In this document: positions 1 to 8,822 of the stretch, one piece after another
How the letters are laid out: every line of letters begins with the position of its first letter
Position numbering within the stretch: the stretch's first letter is position 1
Source: Coprobacillus sp. CAG:826
GTDB lineage: Bacteria > Bacillota_I > Bacilli_A > RFN20 > CAG-826
Assembly: GCA_000437235.1 (NCBI GenBank)
Contig: FR897024.1
Coordinates: 1-40,772 of the forward strand
Reading direction: 5' to 3'
DNA: 40,772 nt
Made by a program: the position numbers and the translations under genes
Notes under the pieces: model-generated
The model's input: only the letters and a program-made list of their open reading frames with translations
Databases searched by the model: none
Told to the model about the DNA's origin: nothing

Positions 1-585
1 TTACTCCACCTTAGATTTTAAAGAGCCTTTAATATAAACAAATTTATCTAATTTATGATAATTCACTAAGTAGTTAGCGGCTAACTTACCGCCTAATTCA
101 TCATCGGTATAGATTTCATCGATATAATCTTTATTCACTTGACGTCCAATAATGACAAGAGGAATATGATTTAATTTTGCGTTTTCAATCACAGAATCTT
201 CAGGTTCTAGAAGGGTGATAATACCATCAATTCTTTGGGAAATACATTGCTTTAACACATCAAGTTCTAGTCTTTTACTAGAAGCATAGACAATCGTAAA
301 GTCATAGTTTTCTTCTGAGAAAATACTAACTAATTTTTCACAAACAATGGAAAAGTACATGTTCTTTAAACTATTGACAATAACCGCTACTAAGCGTTTG
401 CCATCCCGTTTAATAAACTGTGAAACATTGTTCGGCATATAGCCTAATTCATAGGCTTTTTGACGTACTCTTTCTTTGGTTGAGTCACTAATATCATCAC
501 AATCTCTTAAAGCACGAGAAACTGTATTAATCGATAAACCTAATTCATAAGCAATACTTTTTAAACCTGTTGATCGAGGATTCAT
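1..585 (-). CDS. LacI-family transcriptional regulator, C-terminally truncated
   Basis: Sugar-responsive DNA-binding repressor family. The first ~60 residues form the LacI helix-turn-helix (SINTVSRALRD) and hinge (MPNNVSQFIK), followed by the N-terminal part of a periplasmic-binding-protein-like sensor domain (YTDDELGGKLAANYL). The reading frame ends in TAA at the first three bases of the window, giving about 194 residues against 325 for its intact paralogue at 24602. The stop falls in the middle of the sensor domain, where the paralogue continues for 130 residues, so a frameshift or nonsense change is likely. The start is set at 585 because GAAAGGAG lies seven bases upstream; a longer in-frame extension has no ribosome binding site. 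The DNA-binding domain is intact, so a short protein might still bind DNA. Probable pseudogene or remnant; the sequence beyond the edge would decide. Confidence 0.8.
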   Translation of the reverse strand: MNPRSTGLKSIAYELGLSINTVSRALRDCDDISDSTKERVRQKAYELGYMPNNVSQFIKRDGKRLVAVIVNSLKNMYFSIVCEKLVSIFSEENYDFTIVYASSKRLELDVLKQCISQRIDGIITLLEPEDSVIENAKLNHIPLVIIGRQVNKDYIDEIYTDDELGGKLAANYLVNYHKLDKFVYIKGSLKSKVE

Positions 586-641
586 TATGATTCTCCTTTC
601 GATGATTTTAACAATATATATTTTAAAAGAAATCCACTTTA

Positions 642-664
642 TTTTCAAGTTTGTTACTTGAAAA
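642..664. promoter_or_regulatory. Perfect inverted repeat, candidate operator of the truncated LacI gene
   Basis: TTTTCAAGT, a 5-base spacer, then ACTTGAAAA: a perfect 9+9 inverted repeat. It lies directly downstream of a minus-strand TATAAT at 670-675, so it would cover the predicted transcription start of the LacI gene. That is a classical autoregulatory operator position. The 303-base gap from 586 to 888 otherwise holds the terminator of the next gene and no recognisable gene. Confidence 0.5.
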
Positions 665-669
665 CATTA

Positions 670-675
670 ATTATA
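670..675 (-). promoter_or_regulatory. -10 box of the truncated LacI gene
   Basis: Perfect TATAAT on the minus strand, about 85 bases upstream of the ATG at 585. A TTGAAA lies 19 bases further upstream, which is a loose spacing, so only the -10 is well supported. Confidence 0.4.
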
Positions 676-821
676 AGCACCGCTAAAACAATCCTTTCAA
701 TTTTTTTAAAGAAAAGAGAAATGCTAATAATAAACCTACTTTTAAGTTAATTGAGTACCTTCAAATAGGGTGCTAATAAAAATTTGAATTAAAAATATGG
801 ATGATGATCTAATTTTGCTAG

Positions 822-868
822 AAAAAAAGAGAGAGTAAGTTAGAAAAGACTTAATTTCTCTCTCTTTT
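822..868 (-). terminator. Rho-independent terminator of the 927-residue lipoprotein gene
   Basis: Read on the minus strand, AAAAGAGAGAG and TTAAGT pair with ACTTA and CTCTCTCTTTT (small internal bulge), followed by a run of T. It starts about 20 bases after the stop codon at 889. Confidence 0.8.
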
Positions 869-888
869 ATATTAATTTTTAGAAATAA

Positions 889-3672
889 TTAATCTACTAA
901 ACCGACTGCGCCAGTTTTGGCATGTGGACCCTCAACCATATTACCTGTAATCTTTACAGAATTGATTGTATGGGTTCCTTCCATTTGGAATAACATACCA
1001 AAGCAAACTTCCATTTTCTTATCAGTTGGGAAAGCAAGGCTTTCATAGGTTACTGTTGCAAAATTTCCTGCTTCATCGCCCGCTTTTGCAGTAACAATGG
1101 TTACAATGCTAACTTTTCCCGTTTCATGTGAGAATGAAATTGTTTGAAGTAAATGACAATTATCTAAAACAGAATCTTTATAAGCTGCGAATCCGCCCTC
1201 TTCTTGATTAACAAAGTTATTAGTCCAACCGCCACAGTTTCCTTCTTTATTTGCTTGATCTGCTGGGAGGCCTTTTCCGTTAGCAGGATTGTAATATCCC
1301 CATCCCCACCAGTCTTGTCTCCAAACCCATTTGTGGGTATCATCATTATCAAATTCTCCAGAATCATTTTCGACTTGAACTTGACCAGCCCATCCACGAG
1401 CCGCATCCTTATTACCATTCGTACGAATCATATCGACATCTAAGGTAATCGTCCAATCCGCATTACCATTCATAACACCAAGAATAAAGTTGTTGGTTTG
1501 CCAATCAGTTTTAGCTGGATAGTTGAATGTAACTTTCTTTTCTAAACGGTTATGACAGCAGGACCATTCACCATCAGCGTAACTTCCTTCATGGTGAGAT
1601 AAATCTTTTGGTAAAGTAACTTCAACATCTTCATGGCAAGAAGTACATTTGGTTGTTCCTGTTCCTTCTTTTAAGCAAGTAGCAGGTTCTACCACTGTAA
1701 TATTGCTTTCATCAATAGTATGCGTATTACCAGTTGCGGCAATAACTTCAGTTTCAGAATGTCCACATAAAGTACAATCATGGCGTTTGCTTCCGTCTTT
1801 TGTACAAGTGGCAGCGTTTACAACATACCAAGCACCATAAACGTGGCTATCTTCTGTTGGACAAATTAAAGTTTCATCAACTTTAGCTAAAAGACCATCT
1901 TCAGTAATCTTAAGATTTTCAGCAAGTTTAGTGCTTCCCCACCATGGTACAGCTTTCCAGTCAGATGCTGGATTAGAACCAATAGATACGCCAATAACAG
2001 TCTCTTTGGTAACTAAGTTTTCAGTTCTTCCTCTATTCATATCTTCATAAGAGGAGAATACTTCAAACACCATATGGTATTGTCCATTTTCTTCAGCTGG
2101 TGAAGAAACATAGAAATCAGTGTAATTAGATGTTTTATTTCCACTAATCCAACCTTGACCATCCATTTTGTCTGGATTAATACCACCGATGACACCATAT
2201 TTATCAACAAATCTAGTTTCAAAGTTATCATTCATCCACCAGTCGTTACTAGCATTACCACTCTTTTGAGCATTCACCCAGTAATCAGCGAAGAGATAGA
2301 CACCTTTGGAGTTTCTAGATCCATAGAAGTCAATGTGTTCATTTGCACCATTTAAAGTTAAGGTATATTTATTTTCCTTAACAGTATCAGTCCAAATTAA
2401 GTCATCCATTTTACCATCTAATACAACTTTAAATTTTGCATCATCGGTAACTTCAACATTAAAGGTCTTTTCAATGTCACCATATTTTACAGTAATAACG
2501 GCATTCCCAGGTTTTTCGGTTGCCGTAACTTTACCAGTAGAGTCTACTGTAGCAACGGTTTCATCGCTAGAAGTAAAGGATAATTTATTTCTATTGAAGT
2601 TTAATGTATTGGTACTAACTCTTAAAGTATAAGTTTCATTTAAGAATAATGTGGTTGAATCAAGTGAGAGATTTAATTCGGTGACTTCACCATACATTTT
2701 ATCAACTTCATCACCAGTTAAAGCTTTGAAATCTTTTACTGTGACTGCAGTAGCCCAACCGCCGACCCAAGCATAAGATGGTTCGTCTGCGGCAATGCCG
2801 TCCCATTCAACGTGATTATAGCAGAAGATTTCTTCGCCTTTCATTGTAAAGAGATAATAGTCAGTGCCATCTCTTAATAGGCCCATTTTAAATTCGTTGC
2901 CACGGGTAACCTTGTCTTCATTAGAAATACTAAATCCGCCTTTTTGTGAGCTCCATGCCCAGTCATCAAGTAATTCGGTTTGAGTTACAAAGTTAAAGGA
3001 AGTCCATCCTGTGGATAAGCTATTCTTCATCGTATCAACATAGAAGAATGCATTTTTAAATTTCTCTGCAGAGACGTTCCAATAGCCGCCTGCGCTTGTA
3101 CCTGTCATGATACCAAATTTTGGATATAGGTCACTTTCTAAAAAATCATCTAAGGTAATCGTTGCTTCAACATACCACTTTGTGCTATAAACACTATCAT
3201 AAACTAAAGCAACATCTCCTATTTCTGTAGAAAGAACTCCATCAGATAAGAACATAGAAGAATCAATATTTCCTCTAGAATTAGCAAGGTCAATCGTAGA
3301 ATGTACAACCGTAAATTTCACACTTGCTGATTTTGAATTATCATCATTACTAGTAGCGGTAATTGTAACTTCTTTGTTTTCTGAAACTTTTAAGAATCTT
3401 ACAACGCCATTTTTAACCGTTGCGACTTTATCATCAGATGTAGACCAAGTCACCTTTAATTTCAAATCACTTCTATTTGATTTTACATCTGCTGTCAAAT
3501 TAACATTTGTTCCACCTAAAACACGTGTTTCATCATAACCGGAAATCGTTACCGACTCAACGGTTACGGCTTCTTGAACCGATGTAGTAGGAGTGCTTGG
3601 TTTTGAACCACAACTTGCTAAACCGACGAGCAACATTGCAGACAAGGCCAAAATAGGCAATTTCATTTTCAT
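889..3672 (-). CDS. Large multidomain surface lipoprotein (Ig-like, lectin-like, CBM9-like, Cys-rich repeats)
   Basis: A 927-residue exported protein with a lipoprotein signal (LASC, Cys21) and a Thr/Ser/Pro tether. Domains in order: a BIG2-type Ig domain (~37-122), a lectin-like beta-sandwich (~125-320, with the GLLRDGTDYYLF motif shared with the lipoproteins at 20449 and 22536), a second BIG2 domain (~330-408), a CBM9/DOMON-like domain (~413-590, starting VVLDGKMDDLIWTD), Cys-rich repeats (~604-706, with CTLCGH and CTSCH), and a Trp-rich C-terminal domain (~715-920). No catalytic motif was recognised, so a glycan-binding or adhesive role is inferred. It is a single-gene transcript with AGAGGAGG before the ATG, its own promoter and cre site upstream, and a terminator downstream. 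Domain names are by eye. Confidence 0.8.
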   Translation of the reverse strand: MKMKLPILALSAMLLVGLASCGSKPSTPTTSVQEAVTVESVTISGYDETRVLGGTNVNLTADVKSNRSDLKLKVTWSTSDDKVATVKNGVVRFLKVSENKEVTITATSNDDNSKSASVKFTVVHSTIDLANSRGNIDSSMFLSDGVLSTEIGDVALVYDSVYSTKWYVEATITLDDFLESDLYPKFGIMTGTSAGGYWNVSAEKFKNAFFYVDTMKNSLSTGWTSFNFVTQTELLDDWAWSSQKGGFSISNEDKVTRGNEFKMGLLRDGTDYYLFTMKGEEIFCYNHVEWDGIAADEPSYAWVGGWATAVTVKDFKALTGDEVDKMYGEVTELNLSLDSTTLFLNETYTLRVSTNTLNFNRNKLSFTSSDETVATVDSTGKVTATEKPGNAVITVKYGDIEKTFNVEVTDDAKFKVVLDGKMDDLIWTDTVKENKYTLTLNGANEHIDFYGSRNSKGVYLFADYWVNAQKSGNASNDWWMNDNFETRFVDKYGVIGGINPDKMDGQGWISGNKTSNYTDFYVSSPAEENGQYHMVFEVFSSYEDMNRGRTENLVTKETVIGVSIGSNPASDWKAVPWWGSTKLAENLKITEDGLLAKVDETLICPTEDSHVYGAWYVVNAATCTKDGSKRHDCTLCGHSETEVIAATGNTHTIDESNITVVEPATCLKEGTGTTKCTSCHEDVEVTLPKDLSHHEGSYADGEWSCCHNRLEKKVTFNYPAKTDWQTNNFILGVMNGNADWTITLDVDMIRTNGNKDAARGWAGQVQVENDSGEFDNDDTHKWVWRQDWWGWGYYNPANGKGLPADQANKEGNCGGWTNNFVNQEEGGFAAYKDSVLDNCHLLQTISFSHETGKVSIVTIVTAKAGDEAGNFATVTYESLAFPTDKKMEVCFGMLFQMEGTHTINSVKITGNMVEGPHAKTGAVGLVD

Positions 3673-3731
3673 TGTTTTTTTCCTCCTCTAAATTACCTTT
3701 TAATTTCAGTGATTAAAACATGAAAAAATGT

Positions 3732-3745
3732 TGTAATCGCTTTCA
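3732..3745. promoter_or_regulatory. Catabolite-responsive element (cre), perfect consensus match
   Basis: The minus strand reads TGAAAGCGATTACA, matching TGWNANCGNTNWCA at every position; the plus strand matches as well. It begins 8 bases after the -10 box, at about +2 to +15 of the transcript, a position from which CcpA-type repressors block transcription. It predicts glucose repression of the 927-residue lipoprotein gene. Confidence 0.75.
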
Positions 3746-3753
3746 TCAACTTC

Positions 3754-3782
3754 ATTGTAATATGATTGCTATACTATCGCAA
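3754..3782 (-). promoter_or_regulatory. Promoter of the 927-residue lipoprotein gene, with overlapping palindrome
   Basis: Minus strand: TTGCGA (-35, 3777-3782), 17-base spacer, TACAAT (-10, 3754-3759). The -35 and spacer overlap an imperfect palindrome at 3766-3782 (TTGCTAT and ATCGCAA arms, one mismatch), a candidate operator. A second inverted repeat, ACATTA/TAATGT, lies at 3783-3798; it has no T-run after it on the minus strand, so it is not a convincing terminator for the upstream gene. Confidence 0.6.
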
Positions 3783-3816
3783 ACATTAAAAATAATGTGG
3801 TTGCTTTTTCCAATTT

Positions 3817-4842
3817 TTAATTTTTGGTCTCCATTTTAACGTTAGCAAGAATCAATTGTTTAAATAAATTATAGCCTTCTTGGTTCGGATGTAAGCCATC
3901 TTGTTCATAACGGGCATAATTATCACCATATAAGGCCATAACATCTAGATAGTGAACTTTTTCTTGTGTTTCACAATACGCTTTCATATAATTATTACTT
4001 ATTTCATGACTTTCCCATTTTGAAGCAAATGTCCCTGAACAACGCGTAATTGAAAAATAATAGATGTTAGTTTCTGGATATGCTTTTAAATAATCTTCTA
4101 TTAAAAGTTGAATATTGCGACCACAAGTTTTGCCACCTTCTTTGTCGTCATCAACATTGTTAATCCCAATATTCAAAACAATATTTTTGGGTTGAACCGT
4201 TGTTTGTTCAATAATATTACGGCTAATGACCCGCCAGTCATGCGTGGTGGTCGCACTAATACCTAAATTTAATGTGGAATAATTAGCAAAAGCATCATCA
4301 AACTTTTCATCGATGTTTACTTTGTTTGCCCAAAATTCAAAGAAGGAGTCACCGATGAATACGGTGTCTTCTGCTTTCATATTTTTTACCGCCCTATCAA
4401 TTCTTAACTTTCCTTGTGATTTAAAATCAAAATAAGACTTAGTAAATACTGTGAATGATCCTTTTAAATGTTCACTTTGTGCGGTTACAACCGTCTCACC
4501 TTCACTTAAAAAATATACTTTATCGTCTTCAATACTACAGATTCCATCATTTTTGATGGTGTATTCAAATACTTCGTCTTTTGCTTCTTCAGGTTTCGTA
4601 AAGAATGGACGTATTTCGATGCCATCAAAGTCGTCGCCATAAACGAATACATCTTGGAAAGCAACTTTTCCAAAATAGTCTTTAGGATAACTACTGGTTG
4701 AAGTTGTCTCCGAAGTTGGCGCTACAACTGTAGTAGAATTAGGATTCACGGTGGTTGAACCAGGTTTTGTTTCTCCACAACTAAAAAGCATAGCGCTACA
4801 AAGGGCTACAAGTAAGATAGAATTTTTCTTTGATGATTTCAT
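3817..4842 (-). CDS. SGNH/GDSL-type esterase lipoprotein with N-terminal Ig-like domain
   Basis: A 341-residue exported lipoprotein (signal ending LFSC, Cys22, then a Ser/Thr tether). Residues ~54-135 look like an Ig-like domain. Residues ~155-340 form an SGNH hydrolase with all blocks: FIGDSFFEFW (nucleophile Ser167), NLGIS (Gly194), IGINNVDD (Asn229/230) and DGLHPNQEG (Asp316 and His319). The family removes acetyl or other acyl groups from sugars. The location outside the membrane and the GH3 neighbour suggest deacetylation of a polysaccharide before cleavage; the substrate is not visible. It starts 18 bases after the GH3 stop, so the two are probably cotranscribed. Confidence 0.85.
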   Translation of the reverse strand: MKSSKKNSILLVALCSAMLFSCGETKPGSTTVNPNSTTVVAPTSETTSTSSYPKDYFGKVAFQDVFVYGDDFDGIEIRPFFTKPEEAKDEVFEYTIKNDGICSIEDDKVYFLSEGETVVTAQSEHLKGSFTVFTKSYFDFKSQGKLRIDRAVKNMKAEDTVFIGDSFFEFWANKVNIDEKFDDAFANYSTLNLGISATTTHDWRVISRNIIEQTTVQPKNIVLNIGINNVDDDKEGGKTCGRNIQLLIEDYLKAYPETNIYYFSITRCSGTFASKWESHEISNNYMKAYCETQEKVHYLDVMALYGDNYARYEQDGLHPNQEGYNLFKQLILANVKMETKN

Positions 4843-4860
4843 AGATAAAAAATCTCCTTT

Positions 4861-7071
4861 TTATTTATAGTATTTTTTTAAATGTTGAAAATCAATATCT
4901 AACTCTCCATTAAAAGTAATGTTCTTTATCGGCTCACACATCATCCAAGAATGAGCTTTAAAAAATGCCTCAATATCTAAATTAGGGTGTTTGTCATGCA
5001 TCATTTTTTGGAATTTTTCCGTATGAATTACCTCTAAAACAGGGGTTGTAATATCGGGCTCTTGAGGTTCTTCTTTTCTTATTAAAGAAGGAATTTTTTT
5101 ATTTTCTTGAAGTTTTTCACCTGGAATTTCAATTTCTAACATTGCTAAAATTTCTTTCACATTTTTTGCAATATAGATTTGATAGGTTCCCTCTTCAATT
5201 TTCATTTCATCGGAAGTTACATCATAAACTGCTAAATCTTGATAGAAGACTTCAATTGTAATTTCTTTTTTGGAGTCACCTAAGATTTCTTCTTTAGCAA
5301 TGGCTTTTAATTCTTTTAGCGGGCGATAAATCACACTATCATTTTTACCCACATAAATTTGAATTACATCTTTAGCCGTAAAGGAAGAGGTATTTTCAAT
5401 CGTGAGTTCAACTTTAAATGACTTTTCTTCTTTTTTGAGTTTAAAGTTAGAGTAAATAAAATGGGCATAGGATAAACCTTCACCAAAATGATAGTTAATT
5501 TCATCATCTTTTTGTTGATCGTAGTAGCGGTAACCCACAAAAATATCATCGTCATAATAAGAATAATAAATAGGGCTTTGGATAAAGTCTTTATAAATTG
5601 GATTAGCCTCTAAAGAGCGAATCCAGGTTTCAGGTAAACGTCCACTTGGACTTACTTTTCCGTATATAACATCTCCTATTGCTTCATACGTGCCTTCACC
5701 TGCTAAATAGCCAATTAAAATACTTGAAGCATTGTTTTTTAATTCATCGATATTGATAACAGATCCTGTAACCACAATAGAAGCATAAGGAATATGATGC
5801 TCTTTTAAGAAGGATAAAAGTCGTTTTTGTTCTTCGTGCATCTTTAAAGAGCCACGGTCCCAACCTTCACTTTCATCTTCTTCATATTGTCCTAAGAACA
5901 CTAAAACTTTTTGATATTGATGAATGGATTTTAGTAATTCATCTTCATTTAAGGTATATTCGTGTTTTCGATAAGCTTCTACATAATCAAAAGGAATATT
6001 CTCTTTTAAAAGCGCTTGTAGATAGCTAATGTTTTGATGCGTATTCACCCAAGCACTTCCCCCACCAACAAAGCGCGGATGGCTCGCAAAATAGCCTAAC
6101 ACTAAAACTTTTTCTTCTTTGTTAAATGGTAAATAATTATTTTCATTTTTTAATAATACAAAAGACTCTTCCGCTAATCCCCTTGCTTTTTGATGAATCT
6201 CATCAAAATCATAGGTAATTGTTGGTTTTTCTTTGTTTGCTAATCGTGATACAGTTCTTGTAATTTCTTCCGTTCTATTTTCAATATCTTCTAAAAAGAA
6301 ATCATGATGAAAACCTTCATCAATTTCTTTCATCGTTCTTTTAGAAATCGGCATTTCCACATCTAAACCTGTATGAATGGTTTTCCCCTTATTTACGACT
6401 GCAGTCCAGTCACTAATAATTAAACCTTGATAACCGAATTCCTTTCTTAATTTCTTTTGAATTAAATAATCAGATTCATTAACATATACGCCATTCACCC
6501 GGTTATAAGAAGTCATTAATAAACTTGGAGCAGCATGTTGAATCACATAATGAAAAGCCCATAAATAAATTTCGTTTAAAGCACGATAGGACACTTCACT
6601 GGAATTCGTTAAACGGAAATATTCTTGGTTATTACAAGCATAATGTTTCACGCAACTTGCTGCACCATTGTCCTCTAATCCTTGAATATAGCGGCTAGCT
6701 AAAAAGCCCGTTAAATAAGGATCTTCACTAAAATATTCAAAGTTTCTACCACATAAAGCACTGCGTTTAATGTTTATGCCTGGCGCCAAAAGGACATCGA
6801 CTTTTTTACTTAAACAATCTAACGCTAATAAACGCCCATTTTCATAGCAAACCTCTTGACTAAAAGATGCCGCTAAAGCAGCAGGTGATAATAAACACAC
6901 GGTTTCTAATATGGATTCTTGGGCACTAAAATCATTTTTTACTGGTTTTCTTACGCCAAGTGGTCCATCATTTACCACAATGGGACGAATATCTTTTTGA
7001 TAACAACCAATTTCCCAAGCGTTTAATCCTTCAAAATAATGATAATGCTCATAACGTTCTTTTTTATCCAT
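4861..7071 (-). CDS. Glycoside hydrolase family 3 (beta-glucosidase/beta-xylosidase type)
   Basis: A 736-residue cytosolic enzyme (no signal peptide) that releases beta-linked terminal sugars. The GH3 (alpha/beta)8 barrel comes first: NDGPLGVR, the NFEYFSEDP substrate loop, KHYACNNQE, and nucleophile Asp221 in IISDWTAVV. The alpha/beta sandwich follows with a candidate acid/base Glu402 in EDESEGWDRGS. A fibronectin-III-like domain (~555-640) and a ~90-residue tail end the protein. The start at 7071 has GATGAGG upstream; the frame stays open a further 126 bases upstream but without a ribosome binding site. It is likely the first gene of a pair with the SGNH esterase. Sugar specificity cannot be read from the sequence. 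Confidence 0.9.
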   Translation of the reverse strand: MDKKERYEHYHYFEGLNAWEIGCYQKDIRPIVVNDGPLGVRKPVKNDFSAQESILETVCLLSPAALAASFSQEVCYENGRLLALDCLSKKVDVLLAPGINIKRSALCGRNFEYFSEDPYLTGFLASRYIQGLEDNGAASCVKHYACNNQEYFRLTNSSEVSYRALNEIYLWAFHYVIQHAAPSLLMTSYNRVNGVYVNESDYLIQKKLRKEFGYQGLIISDWTAVVNKGKTIHTGLDVEMPISKRTMKEIDEGFHHDFFLEDIENRTEEITRTVSRLANKEKPTITYDFDEIHQKARGLAEESFVLLKNENNYLPFNKEEKVLVLGYFASHPRFVGGGSAWVNTHQNISYLQALLKENIPFDYVEAYRKHEYTLNEDELLKSIHQYQKVLVFLGQYEEDESEGWDRGSLKMHEEQKRLLSFLKEHHIPYASIVVTGSVINIDELKNNASSILIGYLAGEGTYEAIGDVIYGKVSPSGRLPETWIRSLEANPIYKDFIQSPIYYSYYDDDIFVGYRYYDQQKDDEINYHFGEGLSYAHFIYSNFKLKKEEKSFKVELTIENTSSFTAKDVIQIYVGKNDSVIYRPLKELKAIAKEEILGDSKKEITIEVFYQDLAVYDVTSDEMKIEEGTYQIYIAKNVKEILAMLEIEIPGEKLQENKKIPSLIRKEEPQEPDITTPVLEVIHTEKFQKMMHDKHPNLDIEAFFKAHSWMMCEPIKNITFNGELDIDFQHLKKYYK

Positions 7072-7092
7072 GTTTTTTTCCTCATCATTTTT

Positions 7093-7098
7093 ATTATA
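7093..7098 (-). promoter_or_regulatory. Possible -10 box of the GH3 gene
   Basis: TATAAT on the minus strand, 22 bases upstream of the GH3 start, with TG just before it but no good -35. The resulting 5' leader would be very short, so this is tentative. Confidence 0.3.
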
Positions 7099-7192
7099 CA
7101 TAAAACCAAAAAAGAGAAAAGAAAAAGGATAGCGTAAAACTACCCTCATCTTTTCTTGTACTGAATAAAAATCATAATTGTATAACGTTTTT

Positions 7193-7219
7193 TGCATAAT
7201 TTTTATTGTTTTTTATGCA
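7193..7219. repeat. Inverted repeat between enolase and GH3
   Basis: TGCATAA and TTATGCA arms (7 of 7 pairs) around a 13-base loop. On the minus strand it is followed by A, not T, so it does not read as a standard enolase terminator. No better terminator was found after enolase, so transcription may continue into GH3. Confidence 0.35.
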
Positions 7220-7254
7220 GAAAGAAAGCTATATTATGTAGAATCATTTCTCTG

Positions 7255-8559
7255 TTATTTTAAGAAACGATATTTTTTAAAGGCTTTTAATCCTTCAAAT
7301 ACGGCAGTTTCGCCTAATTCATCTTCAATGCGAAGAAGTTGGTTGTATTTAGCCATACGATCGGTTCTTGAAGCAGAGCCGGTTTTAATTTGACCCGCAT
7401 TGACCGCGACACTTAAATCAGCAATCGTAGTATCTTCAGTTTCCCCACTACGATGGGAAACCATGGTGGTATAGCCATTCGTTTGAGCCATACGAATGGT
7501 ATCTAATGTTTCCGTTAAAGTACCAATTTGGTTGACTTTAATTAAAATGCTATTCGCAACATGGTGGGTAATTCCTTTTCTTAAGAAGTCACGATTGGTA
7601 ACAAATAGATCATCGCCGACTAATTGAATCTTTTCACCCAATTTAGCGGTTAAAAGTTCCCAACCTTCCCAGTCTTCTTCACCTAAACCATCTTCAATGG
7701 TAATAATTGGATATTCTTCCACCATTTTTTCAAACCAAGCAATCATTTCTTCACTAGTCTTAGAGCCTTCTTTGCTCTTCTTTAAATCATATTTTTTAGT
7801 TTCTTTATTATAGAATTCACTGGCCGCTACATCCATACCTAAGAAAATTTCTTTTCCAGGAACATAGCCCGCTTTTTGAATAGCTTCCATAATGAGTTCA
7901 AGTGGTTCGGTATTACCGTGTTTACAACTTGGGGCAAAACCACCTTCATCACCAACACCGGTTTCATAACCTTTTTCTTTTAAAACGCTCTTTAAGCAAT
8001 GGAAAGTTTCTACCCCTGCTCTTAACGCTTCTTTAAAAGTTTTAAAACCTGCTGGAATAATAAAGAATTCTTGGAAGTCGACCGTGGAATCTGCATGCGC
8101 TCCACCATTAATGACATTCATCATTGGGGTTGGTAACACTTTAGCGTTAGGTCCACCTAAATATTGATAAAGTGGTAAGTTATGCGCTTTAGCCGCTAAT
8201 CTAGCACACGCTAAAGAAACACCTAACATGGCATTGGCGCCTAAGTTGGATTTAAATGGTGTGCCATCTAAATCTAATAAGACTTGGTCAATTGTGGCTT
8301 GTTTAGTGACATCCATGCCCACGAGTTTTGGGGCAATGATTTCATTAACATTATGAACCGCTTTTAAAACGCCTTTCCCTTGGTATCTTTTCTTATCTTC
8401 ATCACGAAGTTCAAGTGCTTCGTTTTCACCCGTAGAAGCACCACTTGGAACAATCGCTCTTTCTTTCATTCCGTTATCGAGCGTCACTTCTACTTCAACA
8501 GTAGGATTACCTCTTGAATCTAATACTTCGCGAGCATATACATTTTGAATGTTATACAT
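7255..8559 (-). CDS. eno: Enolase (phosphopyruvate hydratase)
   Basis: A 434-residue glycolytic enzyme converting 2-phosphoglycerate to phosphoenolpyruvate in the cytosol, with Mg2+. Full length for bacterial enolase. Signatures are ARE(V)LDSRGNPTVEVEV at the N-terminus, SGASTGENEALELRD (mobile loop), VGDEGGFAP, the metal-binding EDG and GDD (QLVGDDLFVTN), KVNQIGTL with the catalytic Lys, and SHRSGETED. The start follows AAAGGAG at a longish spacing of 11 bases; two nearer ATGs are out of frame. It is unusual to find this single-copy housekeeping gene between two sugar-use transcription units, and it may share regulation with them. Confidence 0.98.
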   Translation of the reverse strand: MYNIQNVYAREVLDSRGNPTVEVEVTLDNGMKERAIVPSGASTGENEALELRDEDKKRYQGKGVLKAVHNVNEIIAPKLVGMDVTKQATIDQVLLDLDGTPFKSNLGANAMLGVSLACARLAAKAHNLPLYQYLGGPNAKVLPTPMMNVINGGAHADSTVDFQEFFIIPAGFKTFKEALRAGVETFHCLKSVLKEKGYETGVGDEGGFAPSCKHGNTEPLELIMEAIQKAGYVPGKEIFLGMDVAASEFYNKETKKYDLKKSKEGSKTSEEMIAWFEKMVEEYPIITIEDGLGEEDWEGWELLTAKLGEKIQLVGDDLFVTNRDFLRKGITHHVANSILIKVNQIGTLTETLDTIRMAQTNGYTTMVSHRSGETEDTTIADLSVAVNAGQIKTGSASRTDRMAKYNQLLRIEDELGETAVFEGLKAFKKYRFLK

Positions 8560-8683
8560 AGTTCATCATTCTCCTTTTCTGAACAATTTTATTATTGTCC
8601 TTTTTAAGAGAAATACAACAAATATGCTCAAAAATTTACTTTGTAAATTACTTGATAAACCACTTTACTTCTAGATGGTGCAT

Positions 8684-8728
8684 TTTAGGGAATATTTTCA
8701 TTTCATTAATCATCCTTTGTTCCCTAAA
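8684..8728. repeat. Long-range inverted repeat in the enolase leader or promoter region
   Basis: TTTAGGGAA (8684-8692) and TTCCCTAAA (8720-8728) are perfect 9-base complements separated by 27 bases, 125-170 bases upstream of the enolase ATG. They could be paired operator half-sites or an RNA stem. The 8560-8822 gap holds no gene. Confidence 0.4.
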
Positions 8729-8756
8729 TATTGTTTAAAAACATTTCTAAACACAA

Positions 8757-8811
8757 TAAAAAAGACCTCTTTAGAGCTAAAATTTATTTTCACTCTATTG
8801 AAGTCTTTTTA
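8757..8811 (-). terminator. Terminator at the end of the 11-gene glycan operon
   Basis: On the minus strand, AAAAAGACTTC...TAGAG pairs with CTCTA...GAGGTCTTTTT (one mismatch and a short internal loop), followed by a T-rich end. It starts about 10 bases after the stop at 8823 and separates the operon from enolase. Confidence 0.75.
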
Positions 8812-8822
8812 ATATTTTCTAA

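Noticed and set aside
1204..2632. Open frames on the plus strand opposite the 927-residue lipoprotein
   Set aside because: No binding sites, no recognisable motifs, and they mirror the coding strand of a real gene.
7120..7145. cre site upstream of GH3
   Set aside because: The GGTAG...CTATCC stretch around TACG matches the consensus at too few positions.
7181..7190. Third LacI operator (AACGTTA core) upstream of GH3
   Set aside because: Only the central seven bases resemble O1; the flanks do not form a palindrome.
7072..7197. Upstream extension of the GH3 protein by 42 residues
   Set aside because: No ribosome binding site and no family similarity; the ATG at 7071 has GATGAGG and begins the conserved region.
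7193..7219. Rho-independent terminator of enolase
   Set aside because: The stem is real but followed by A rather than T on the coding strand.
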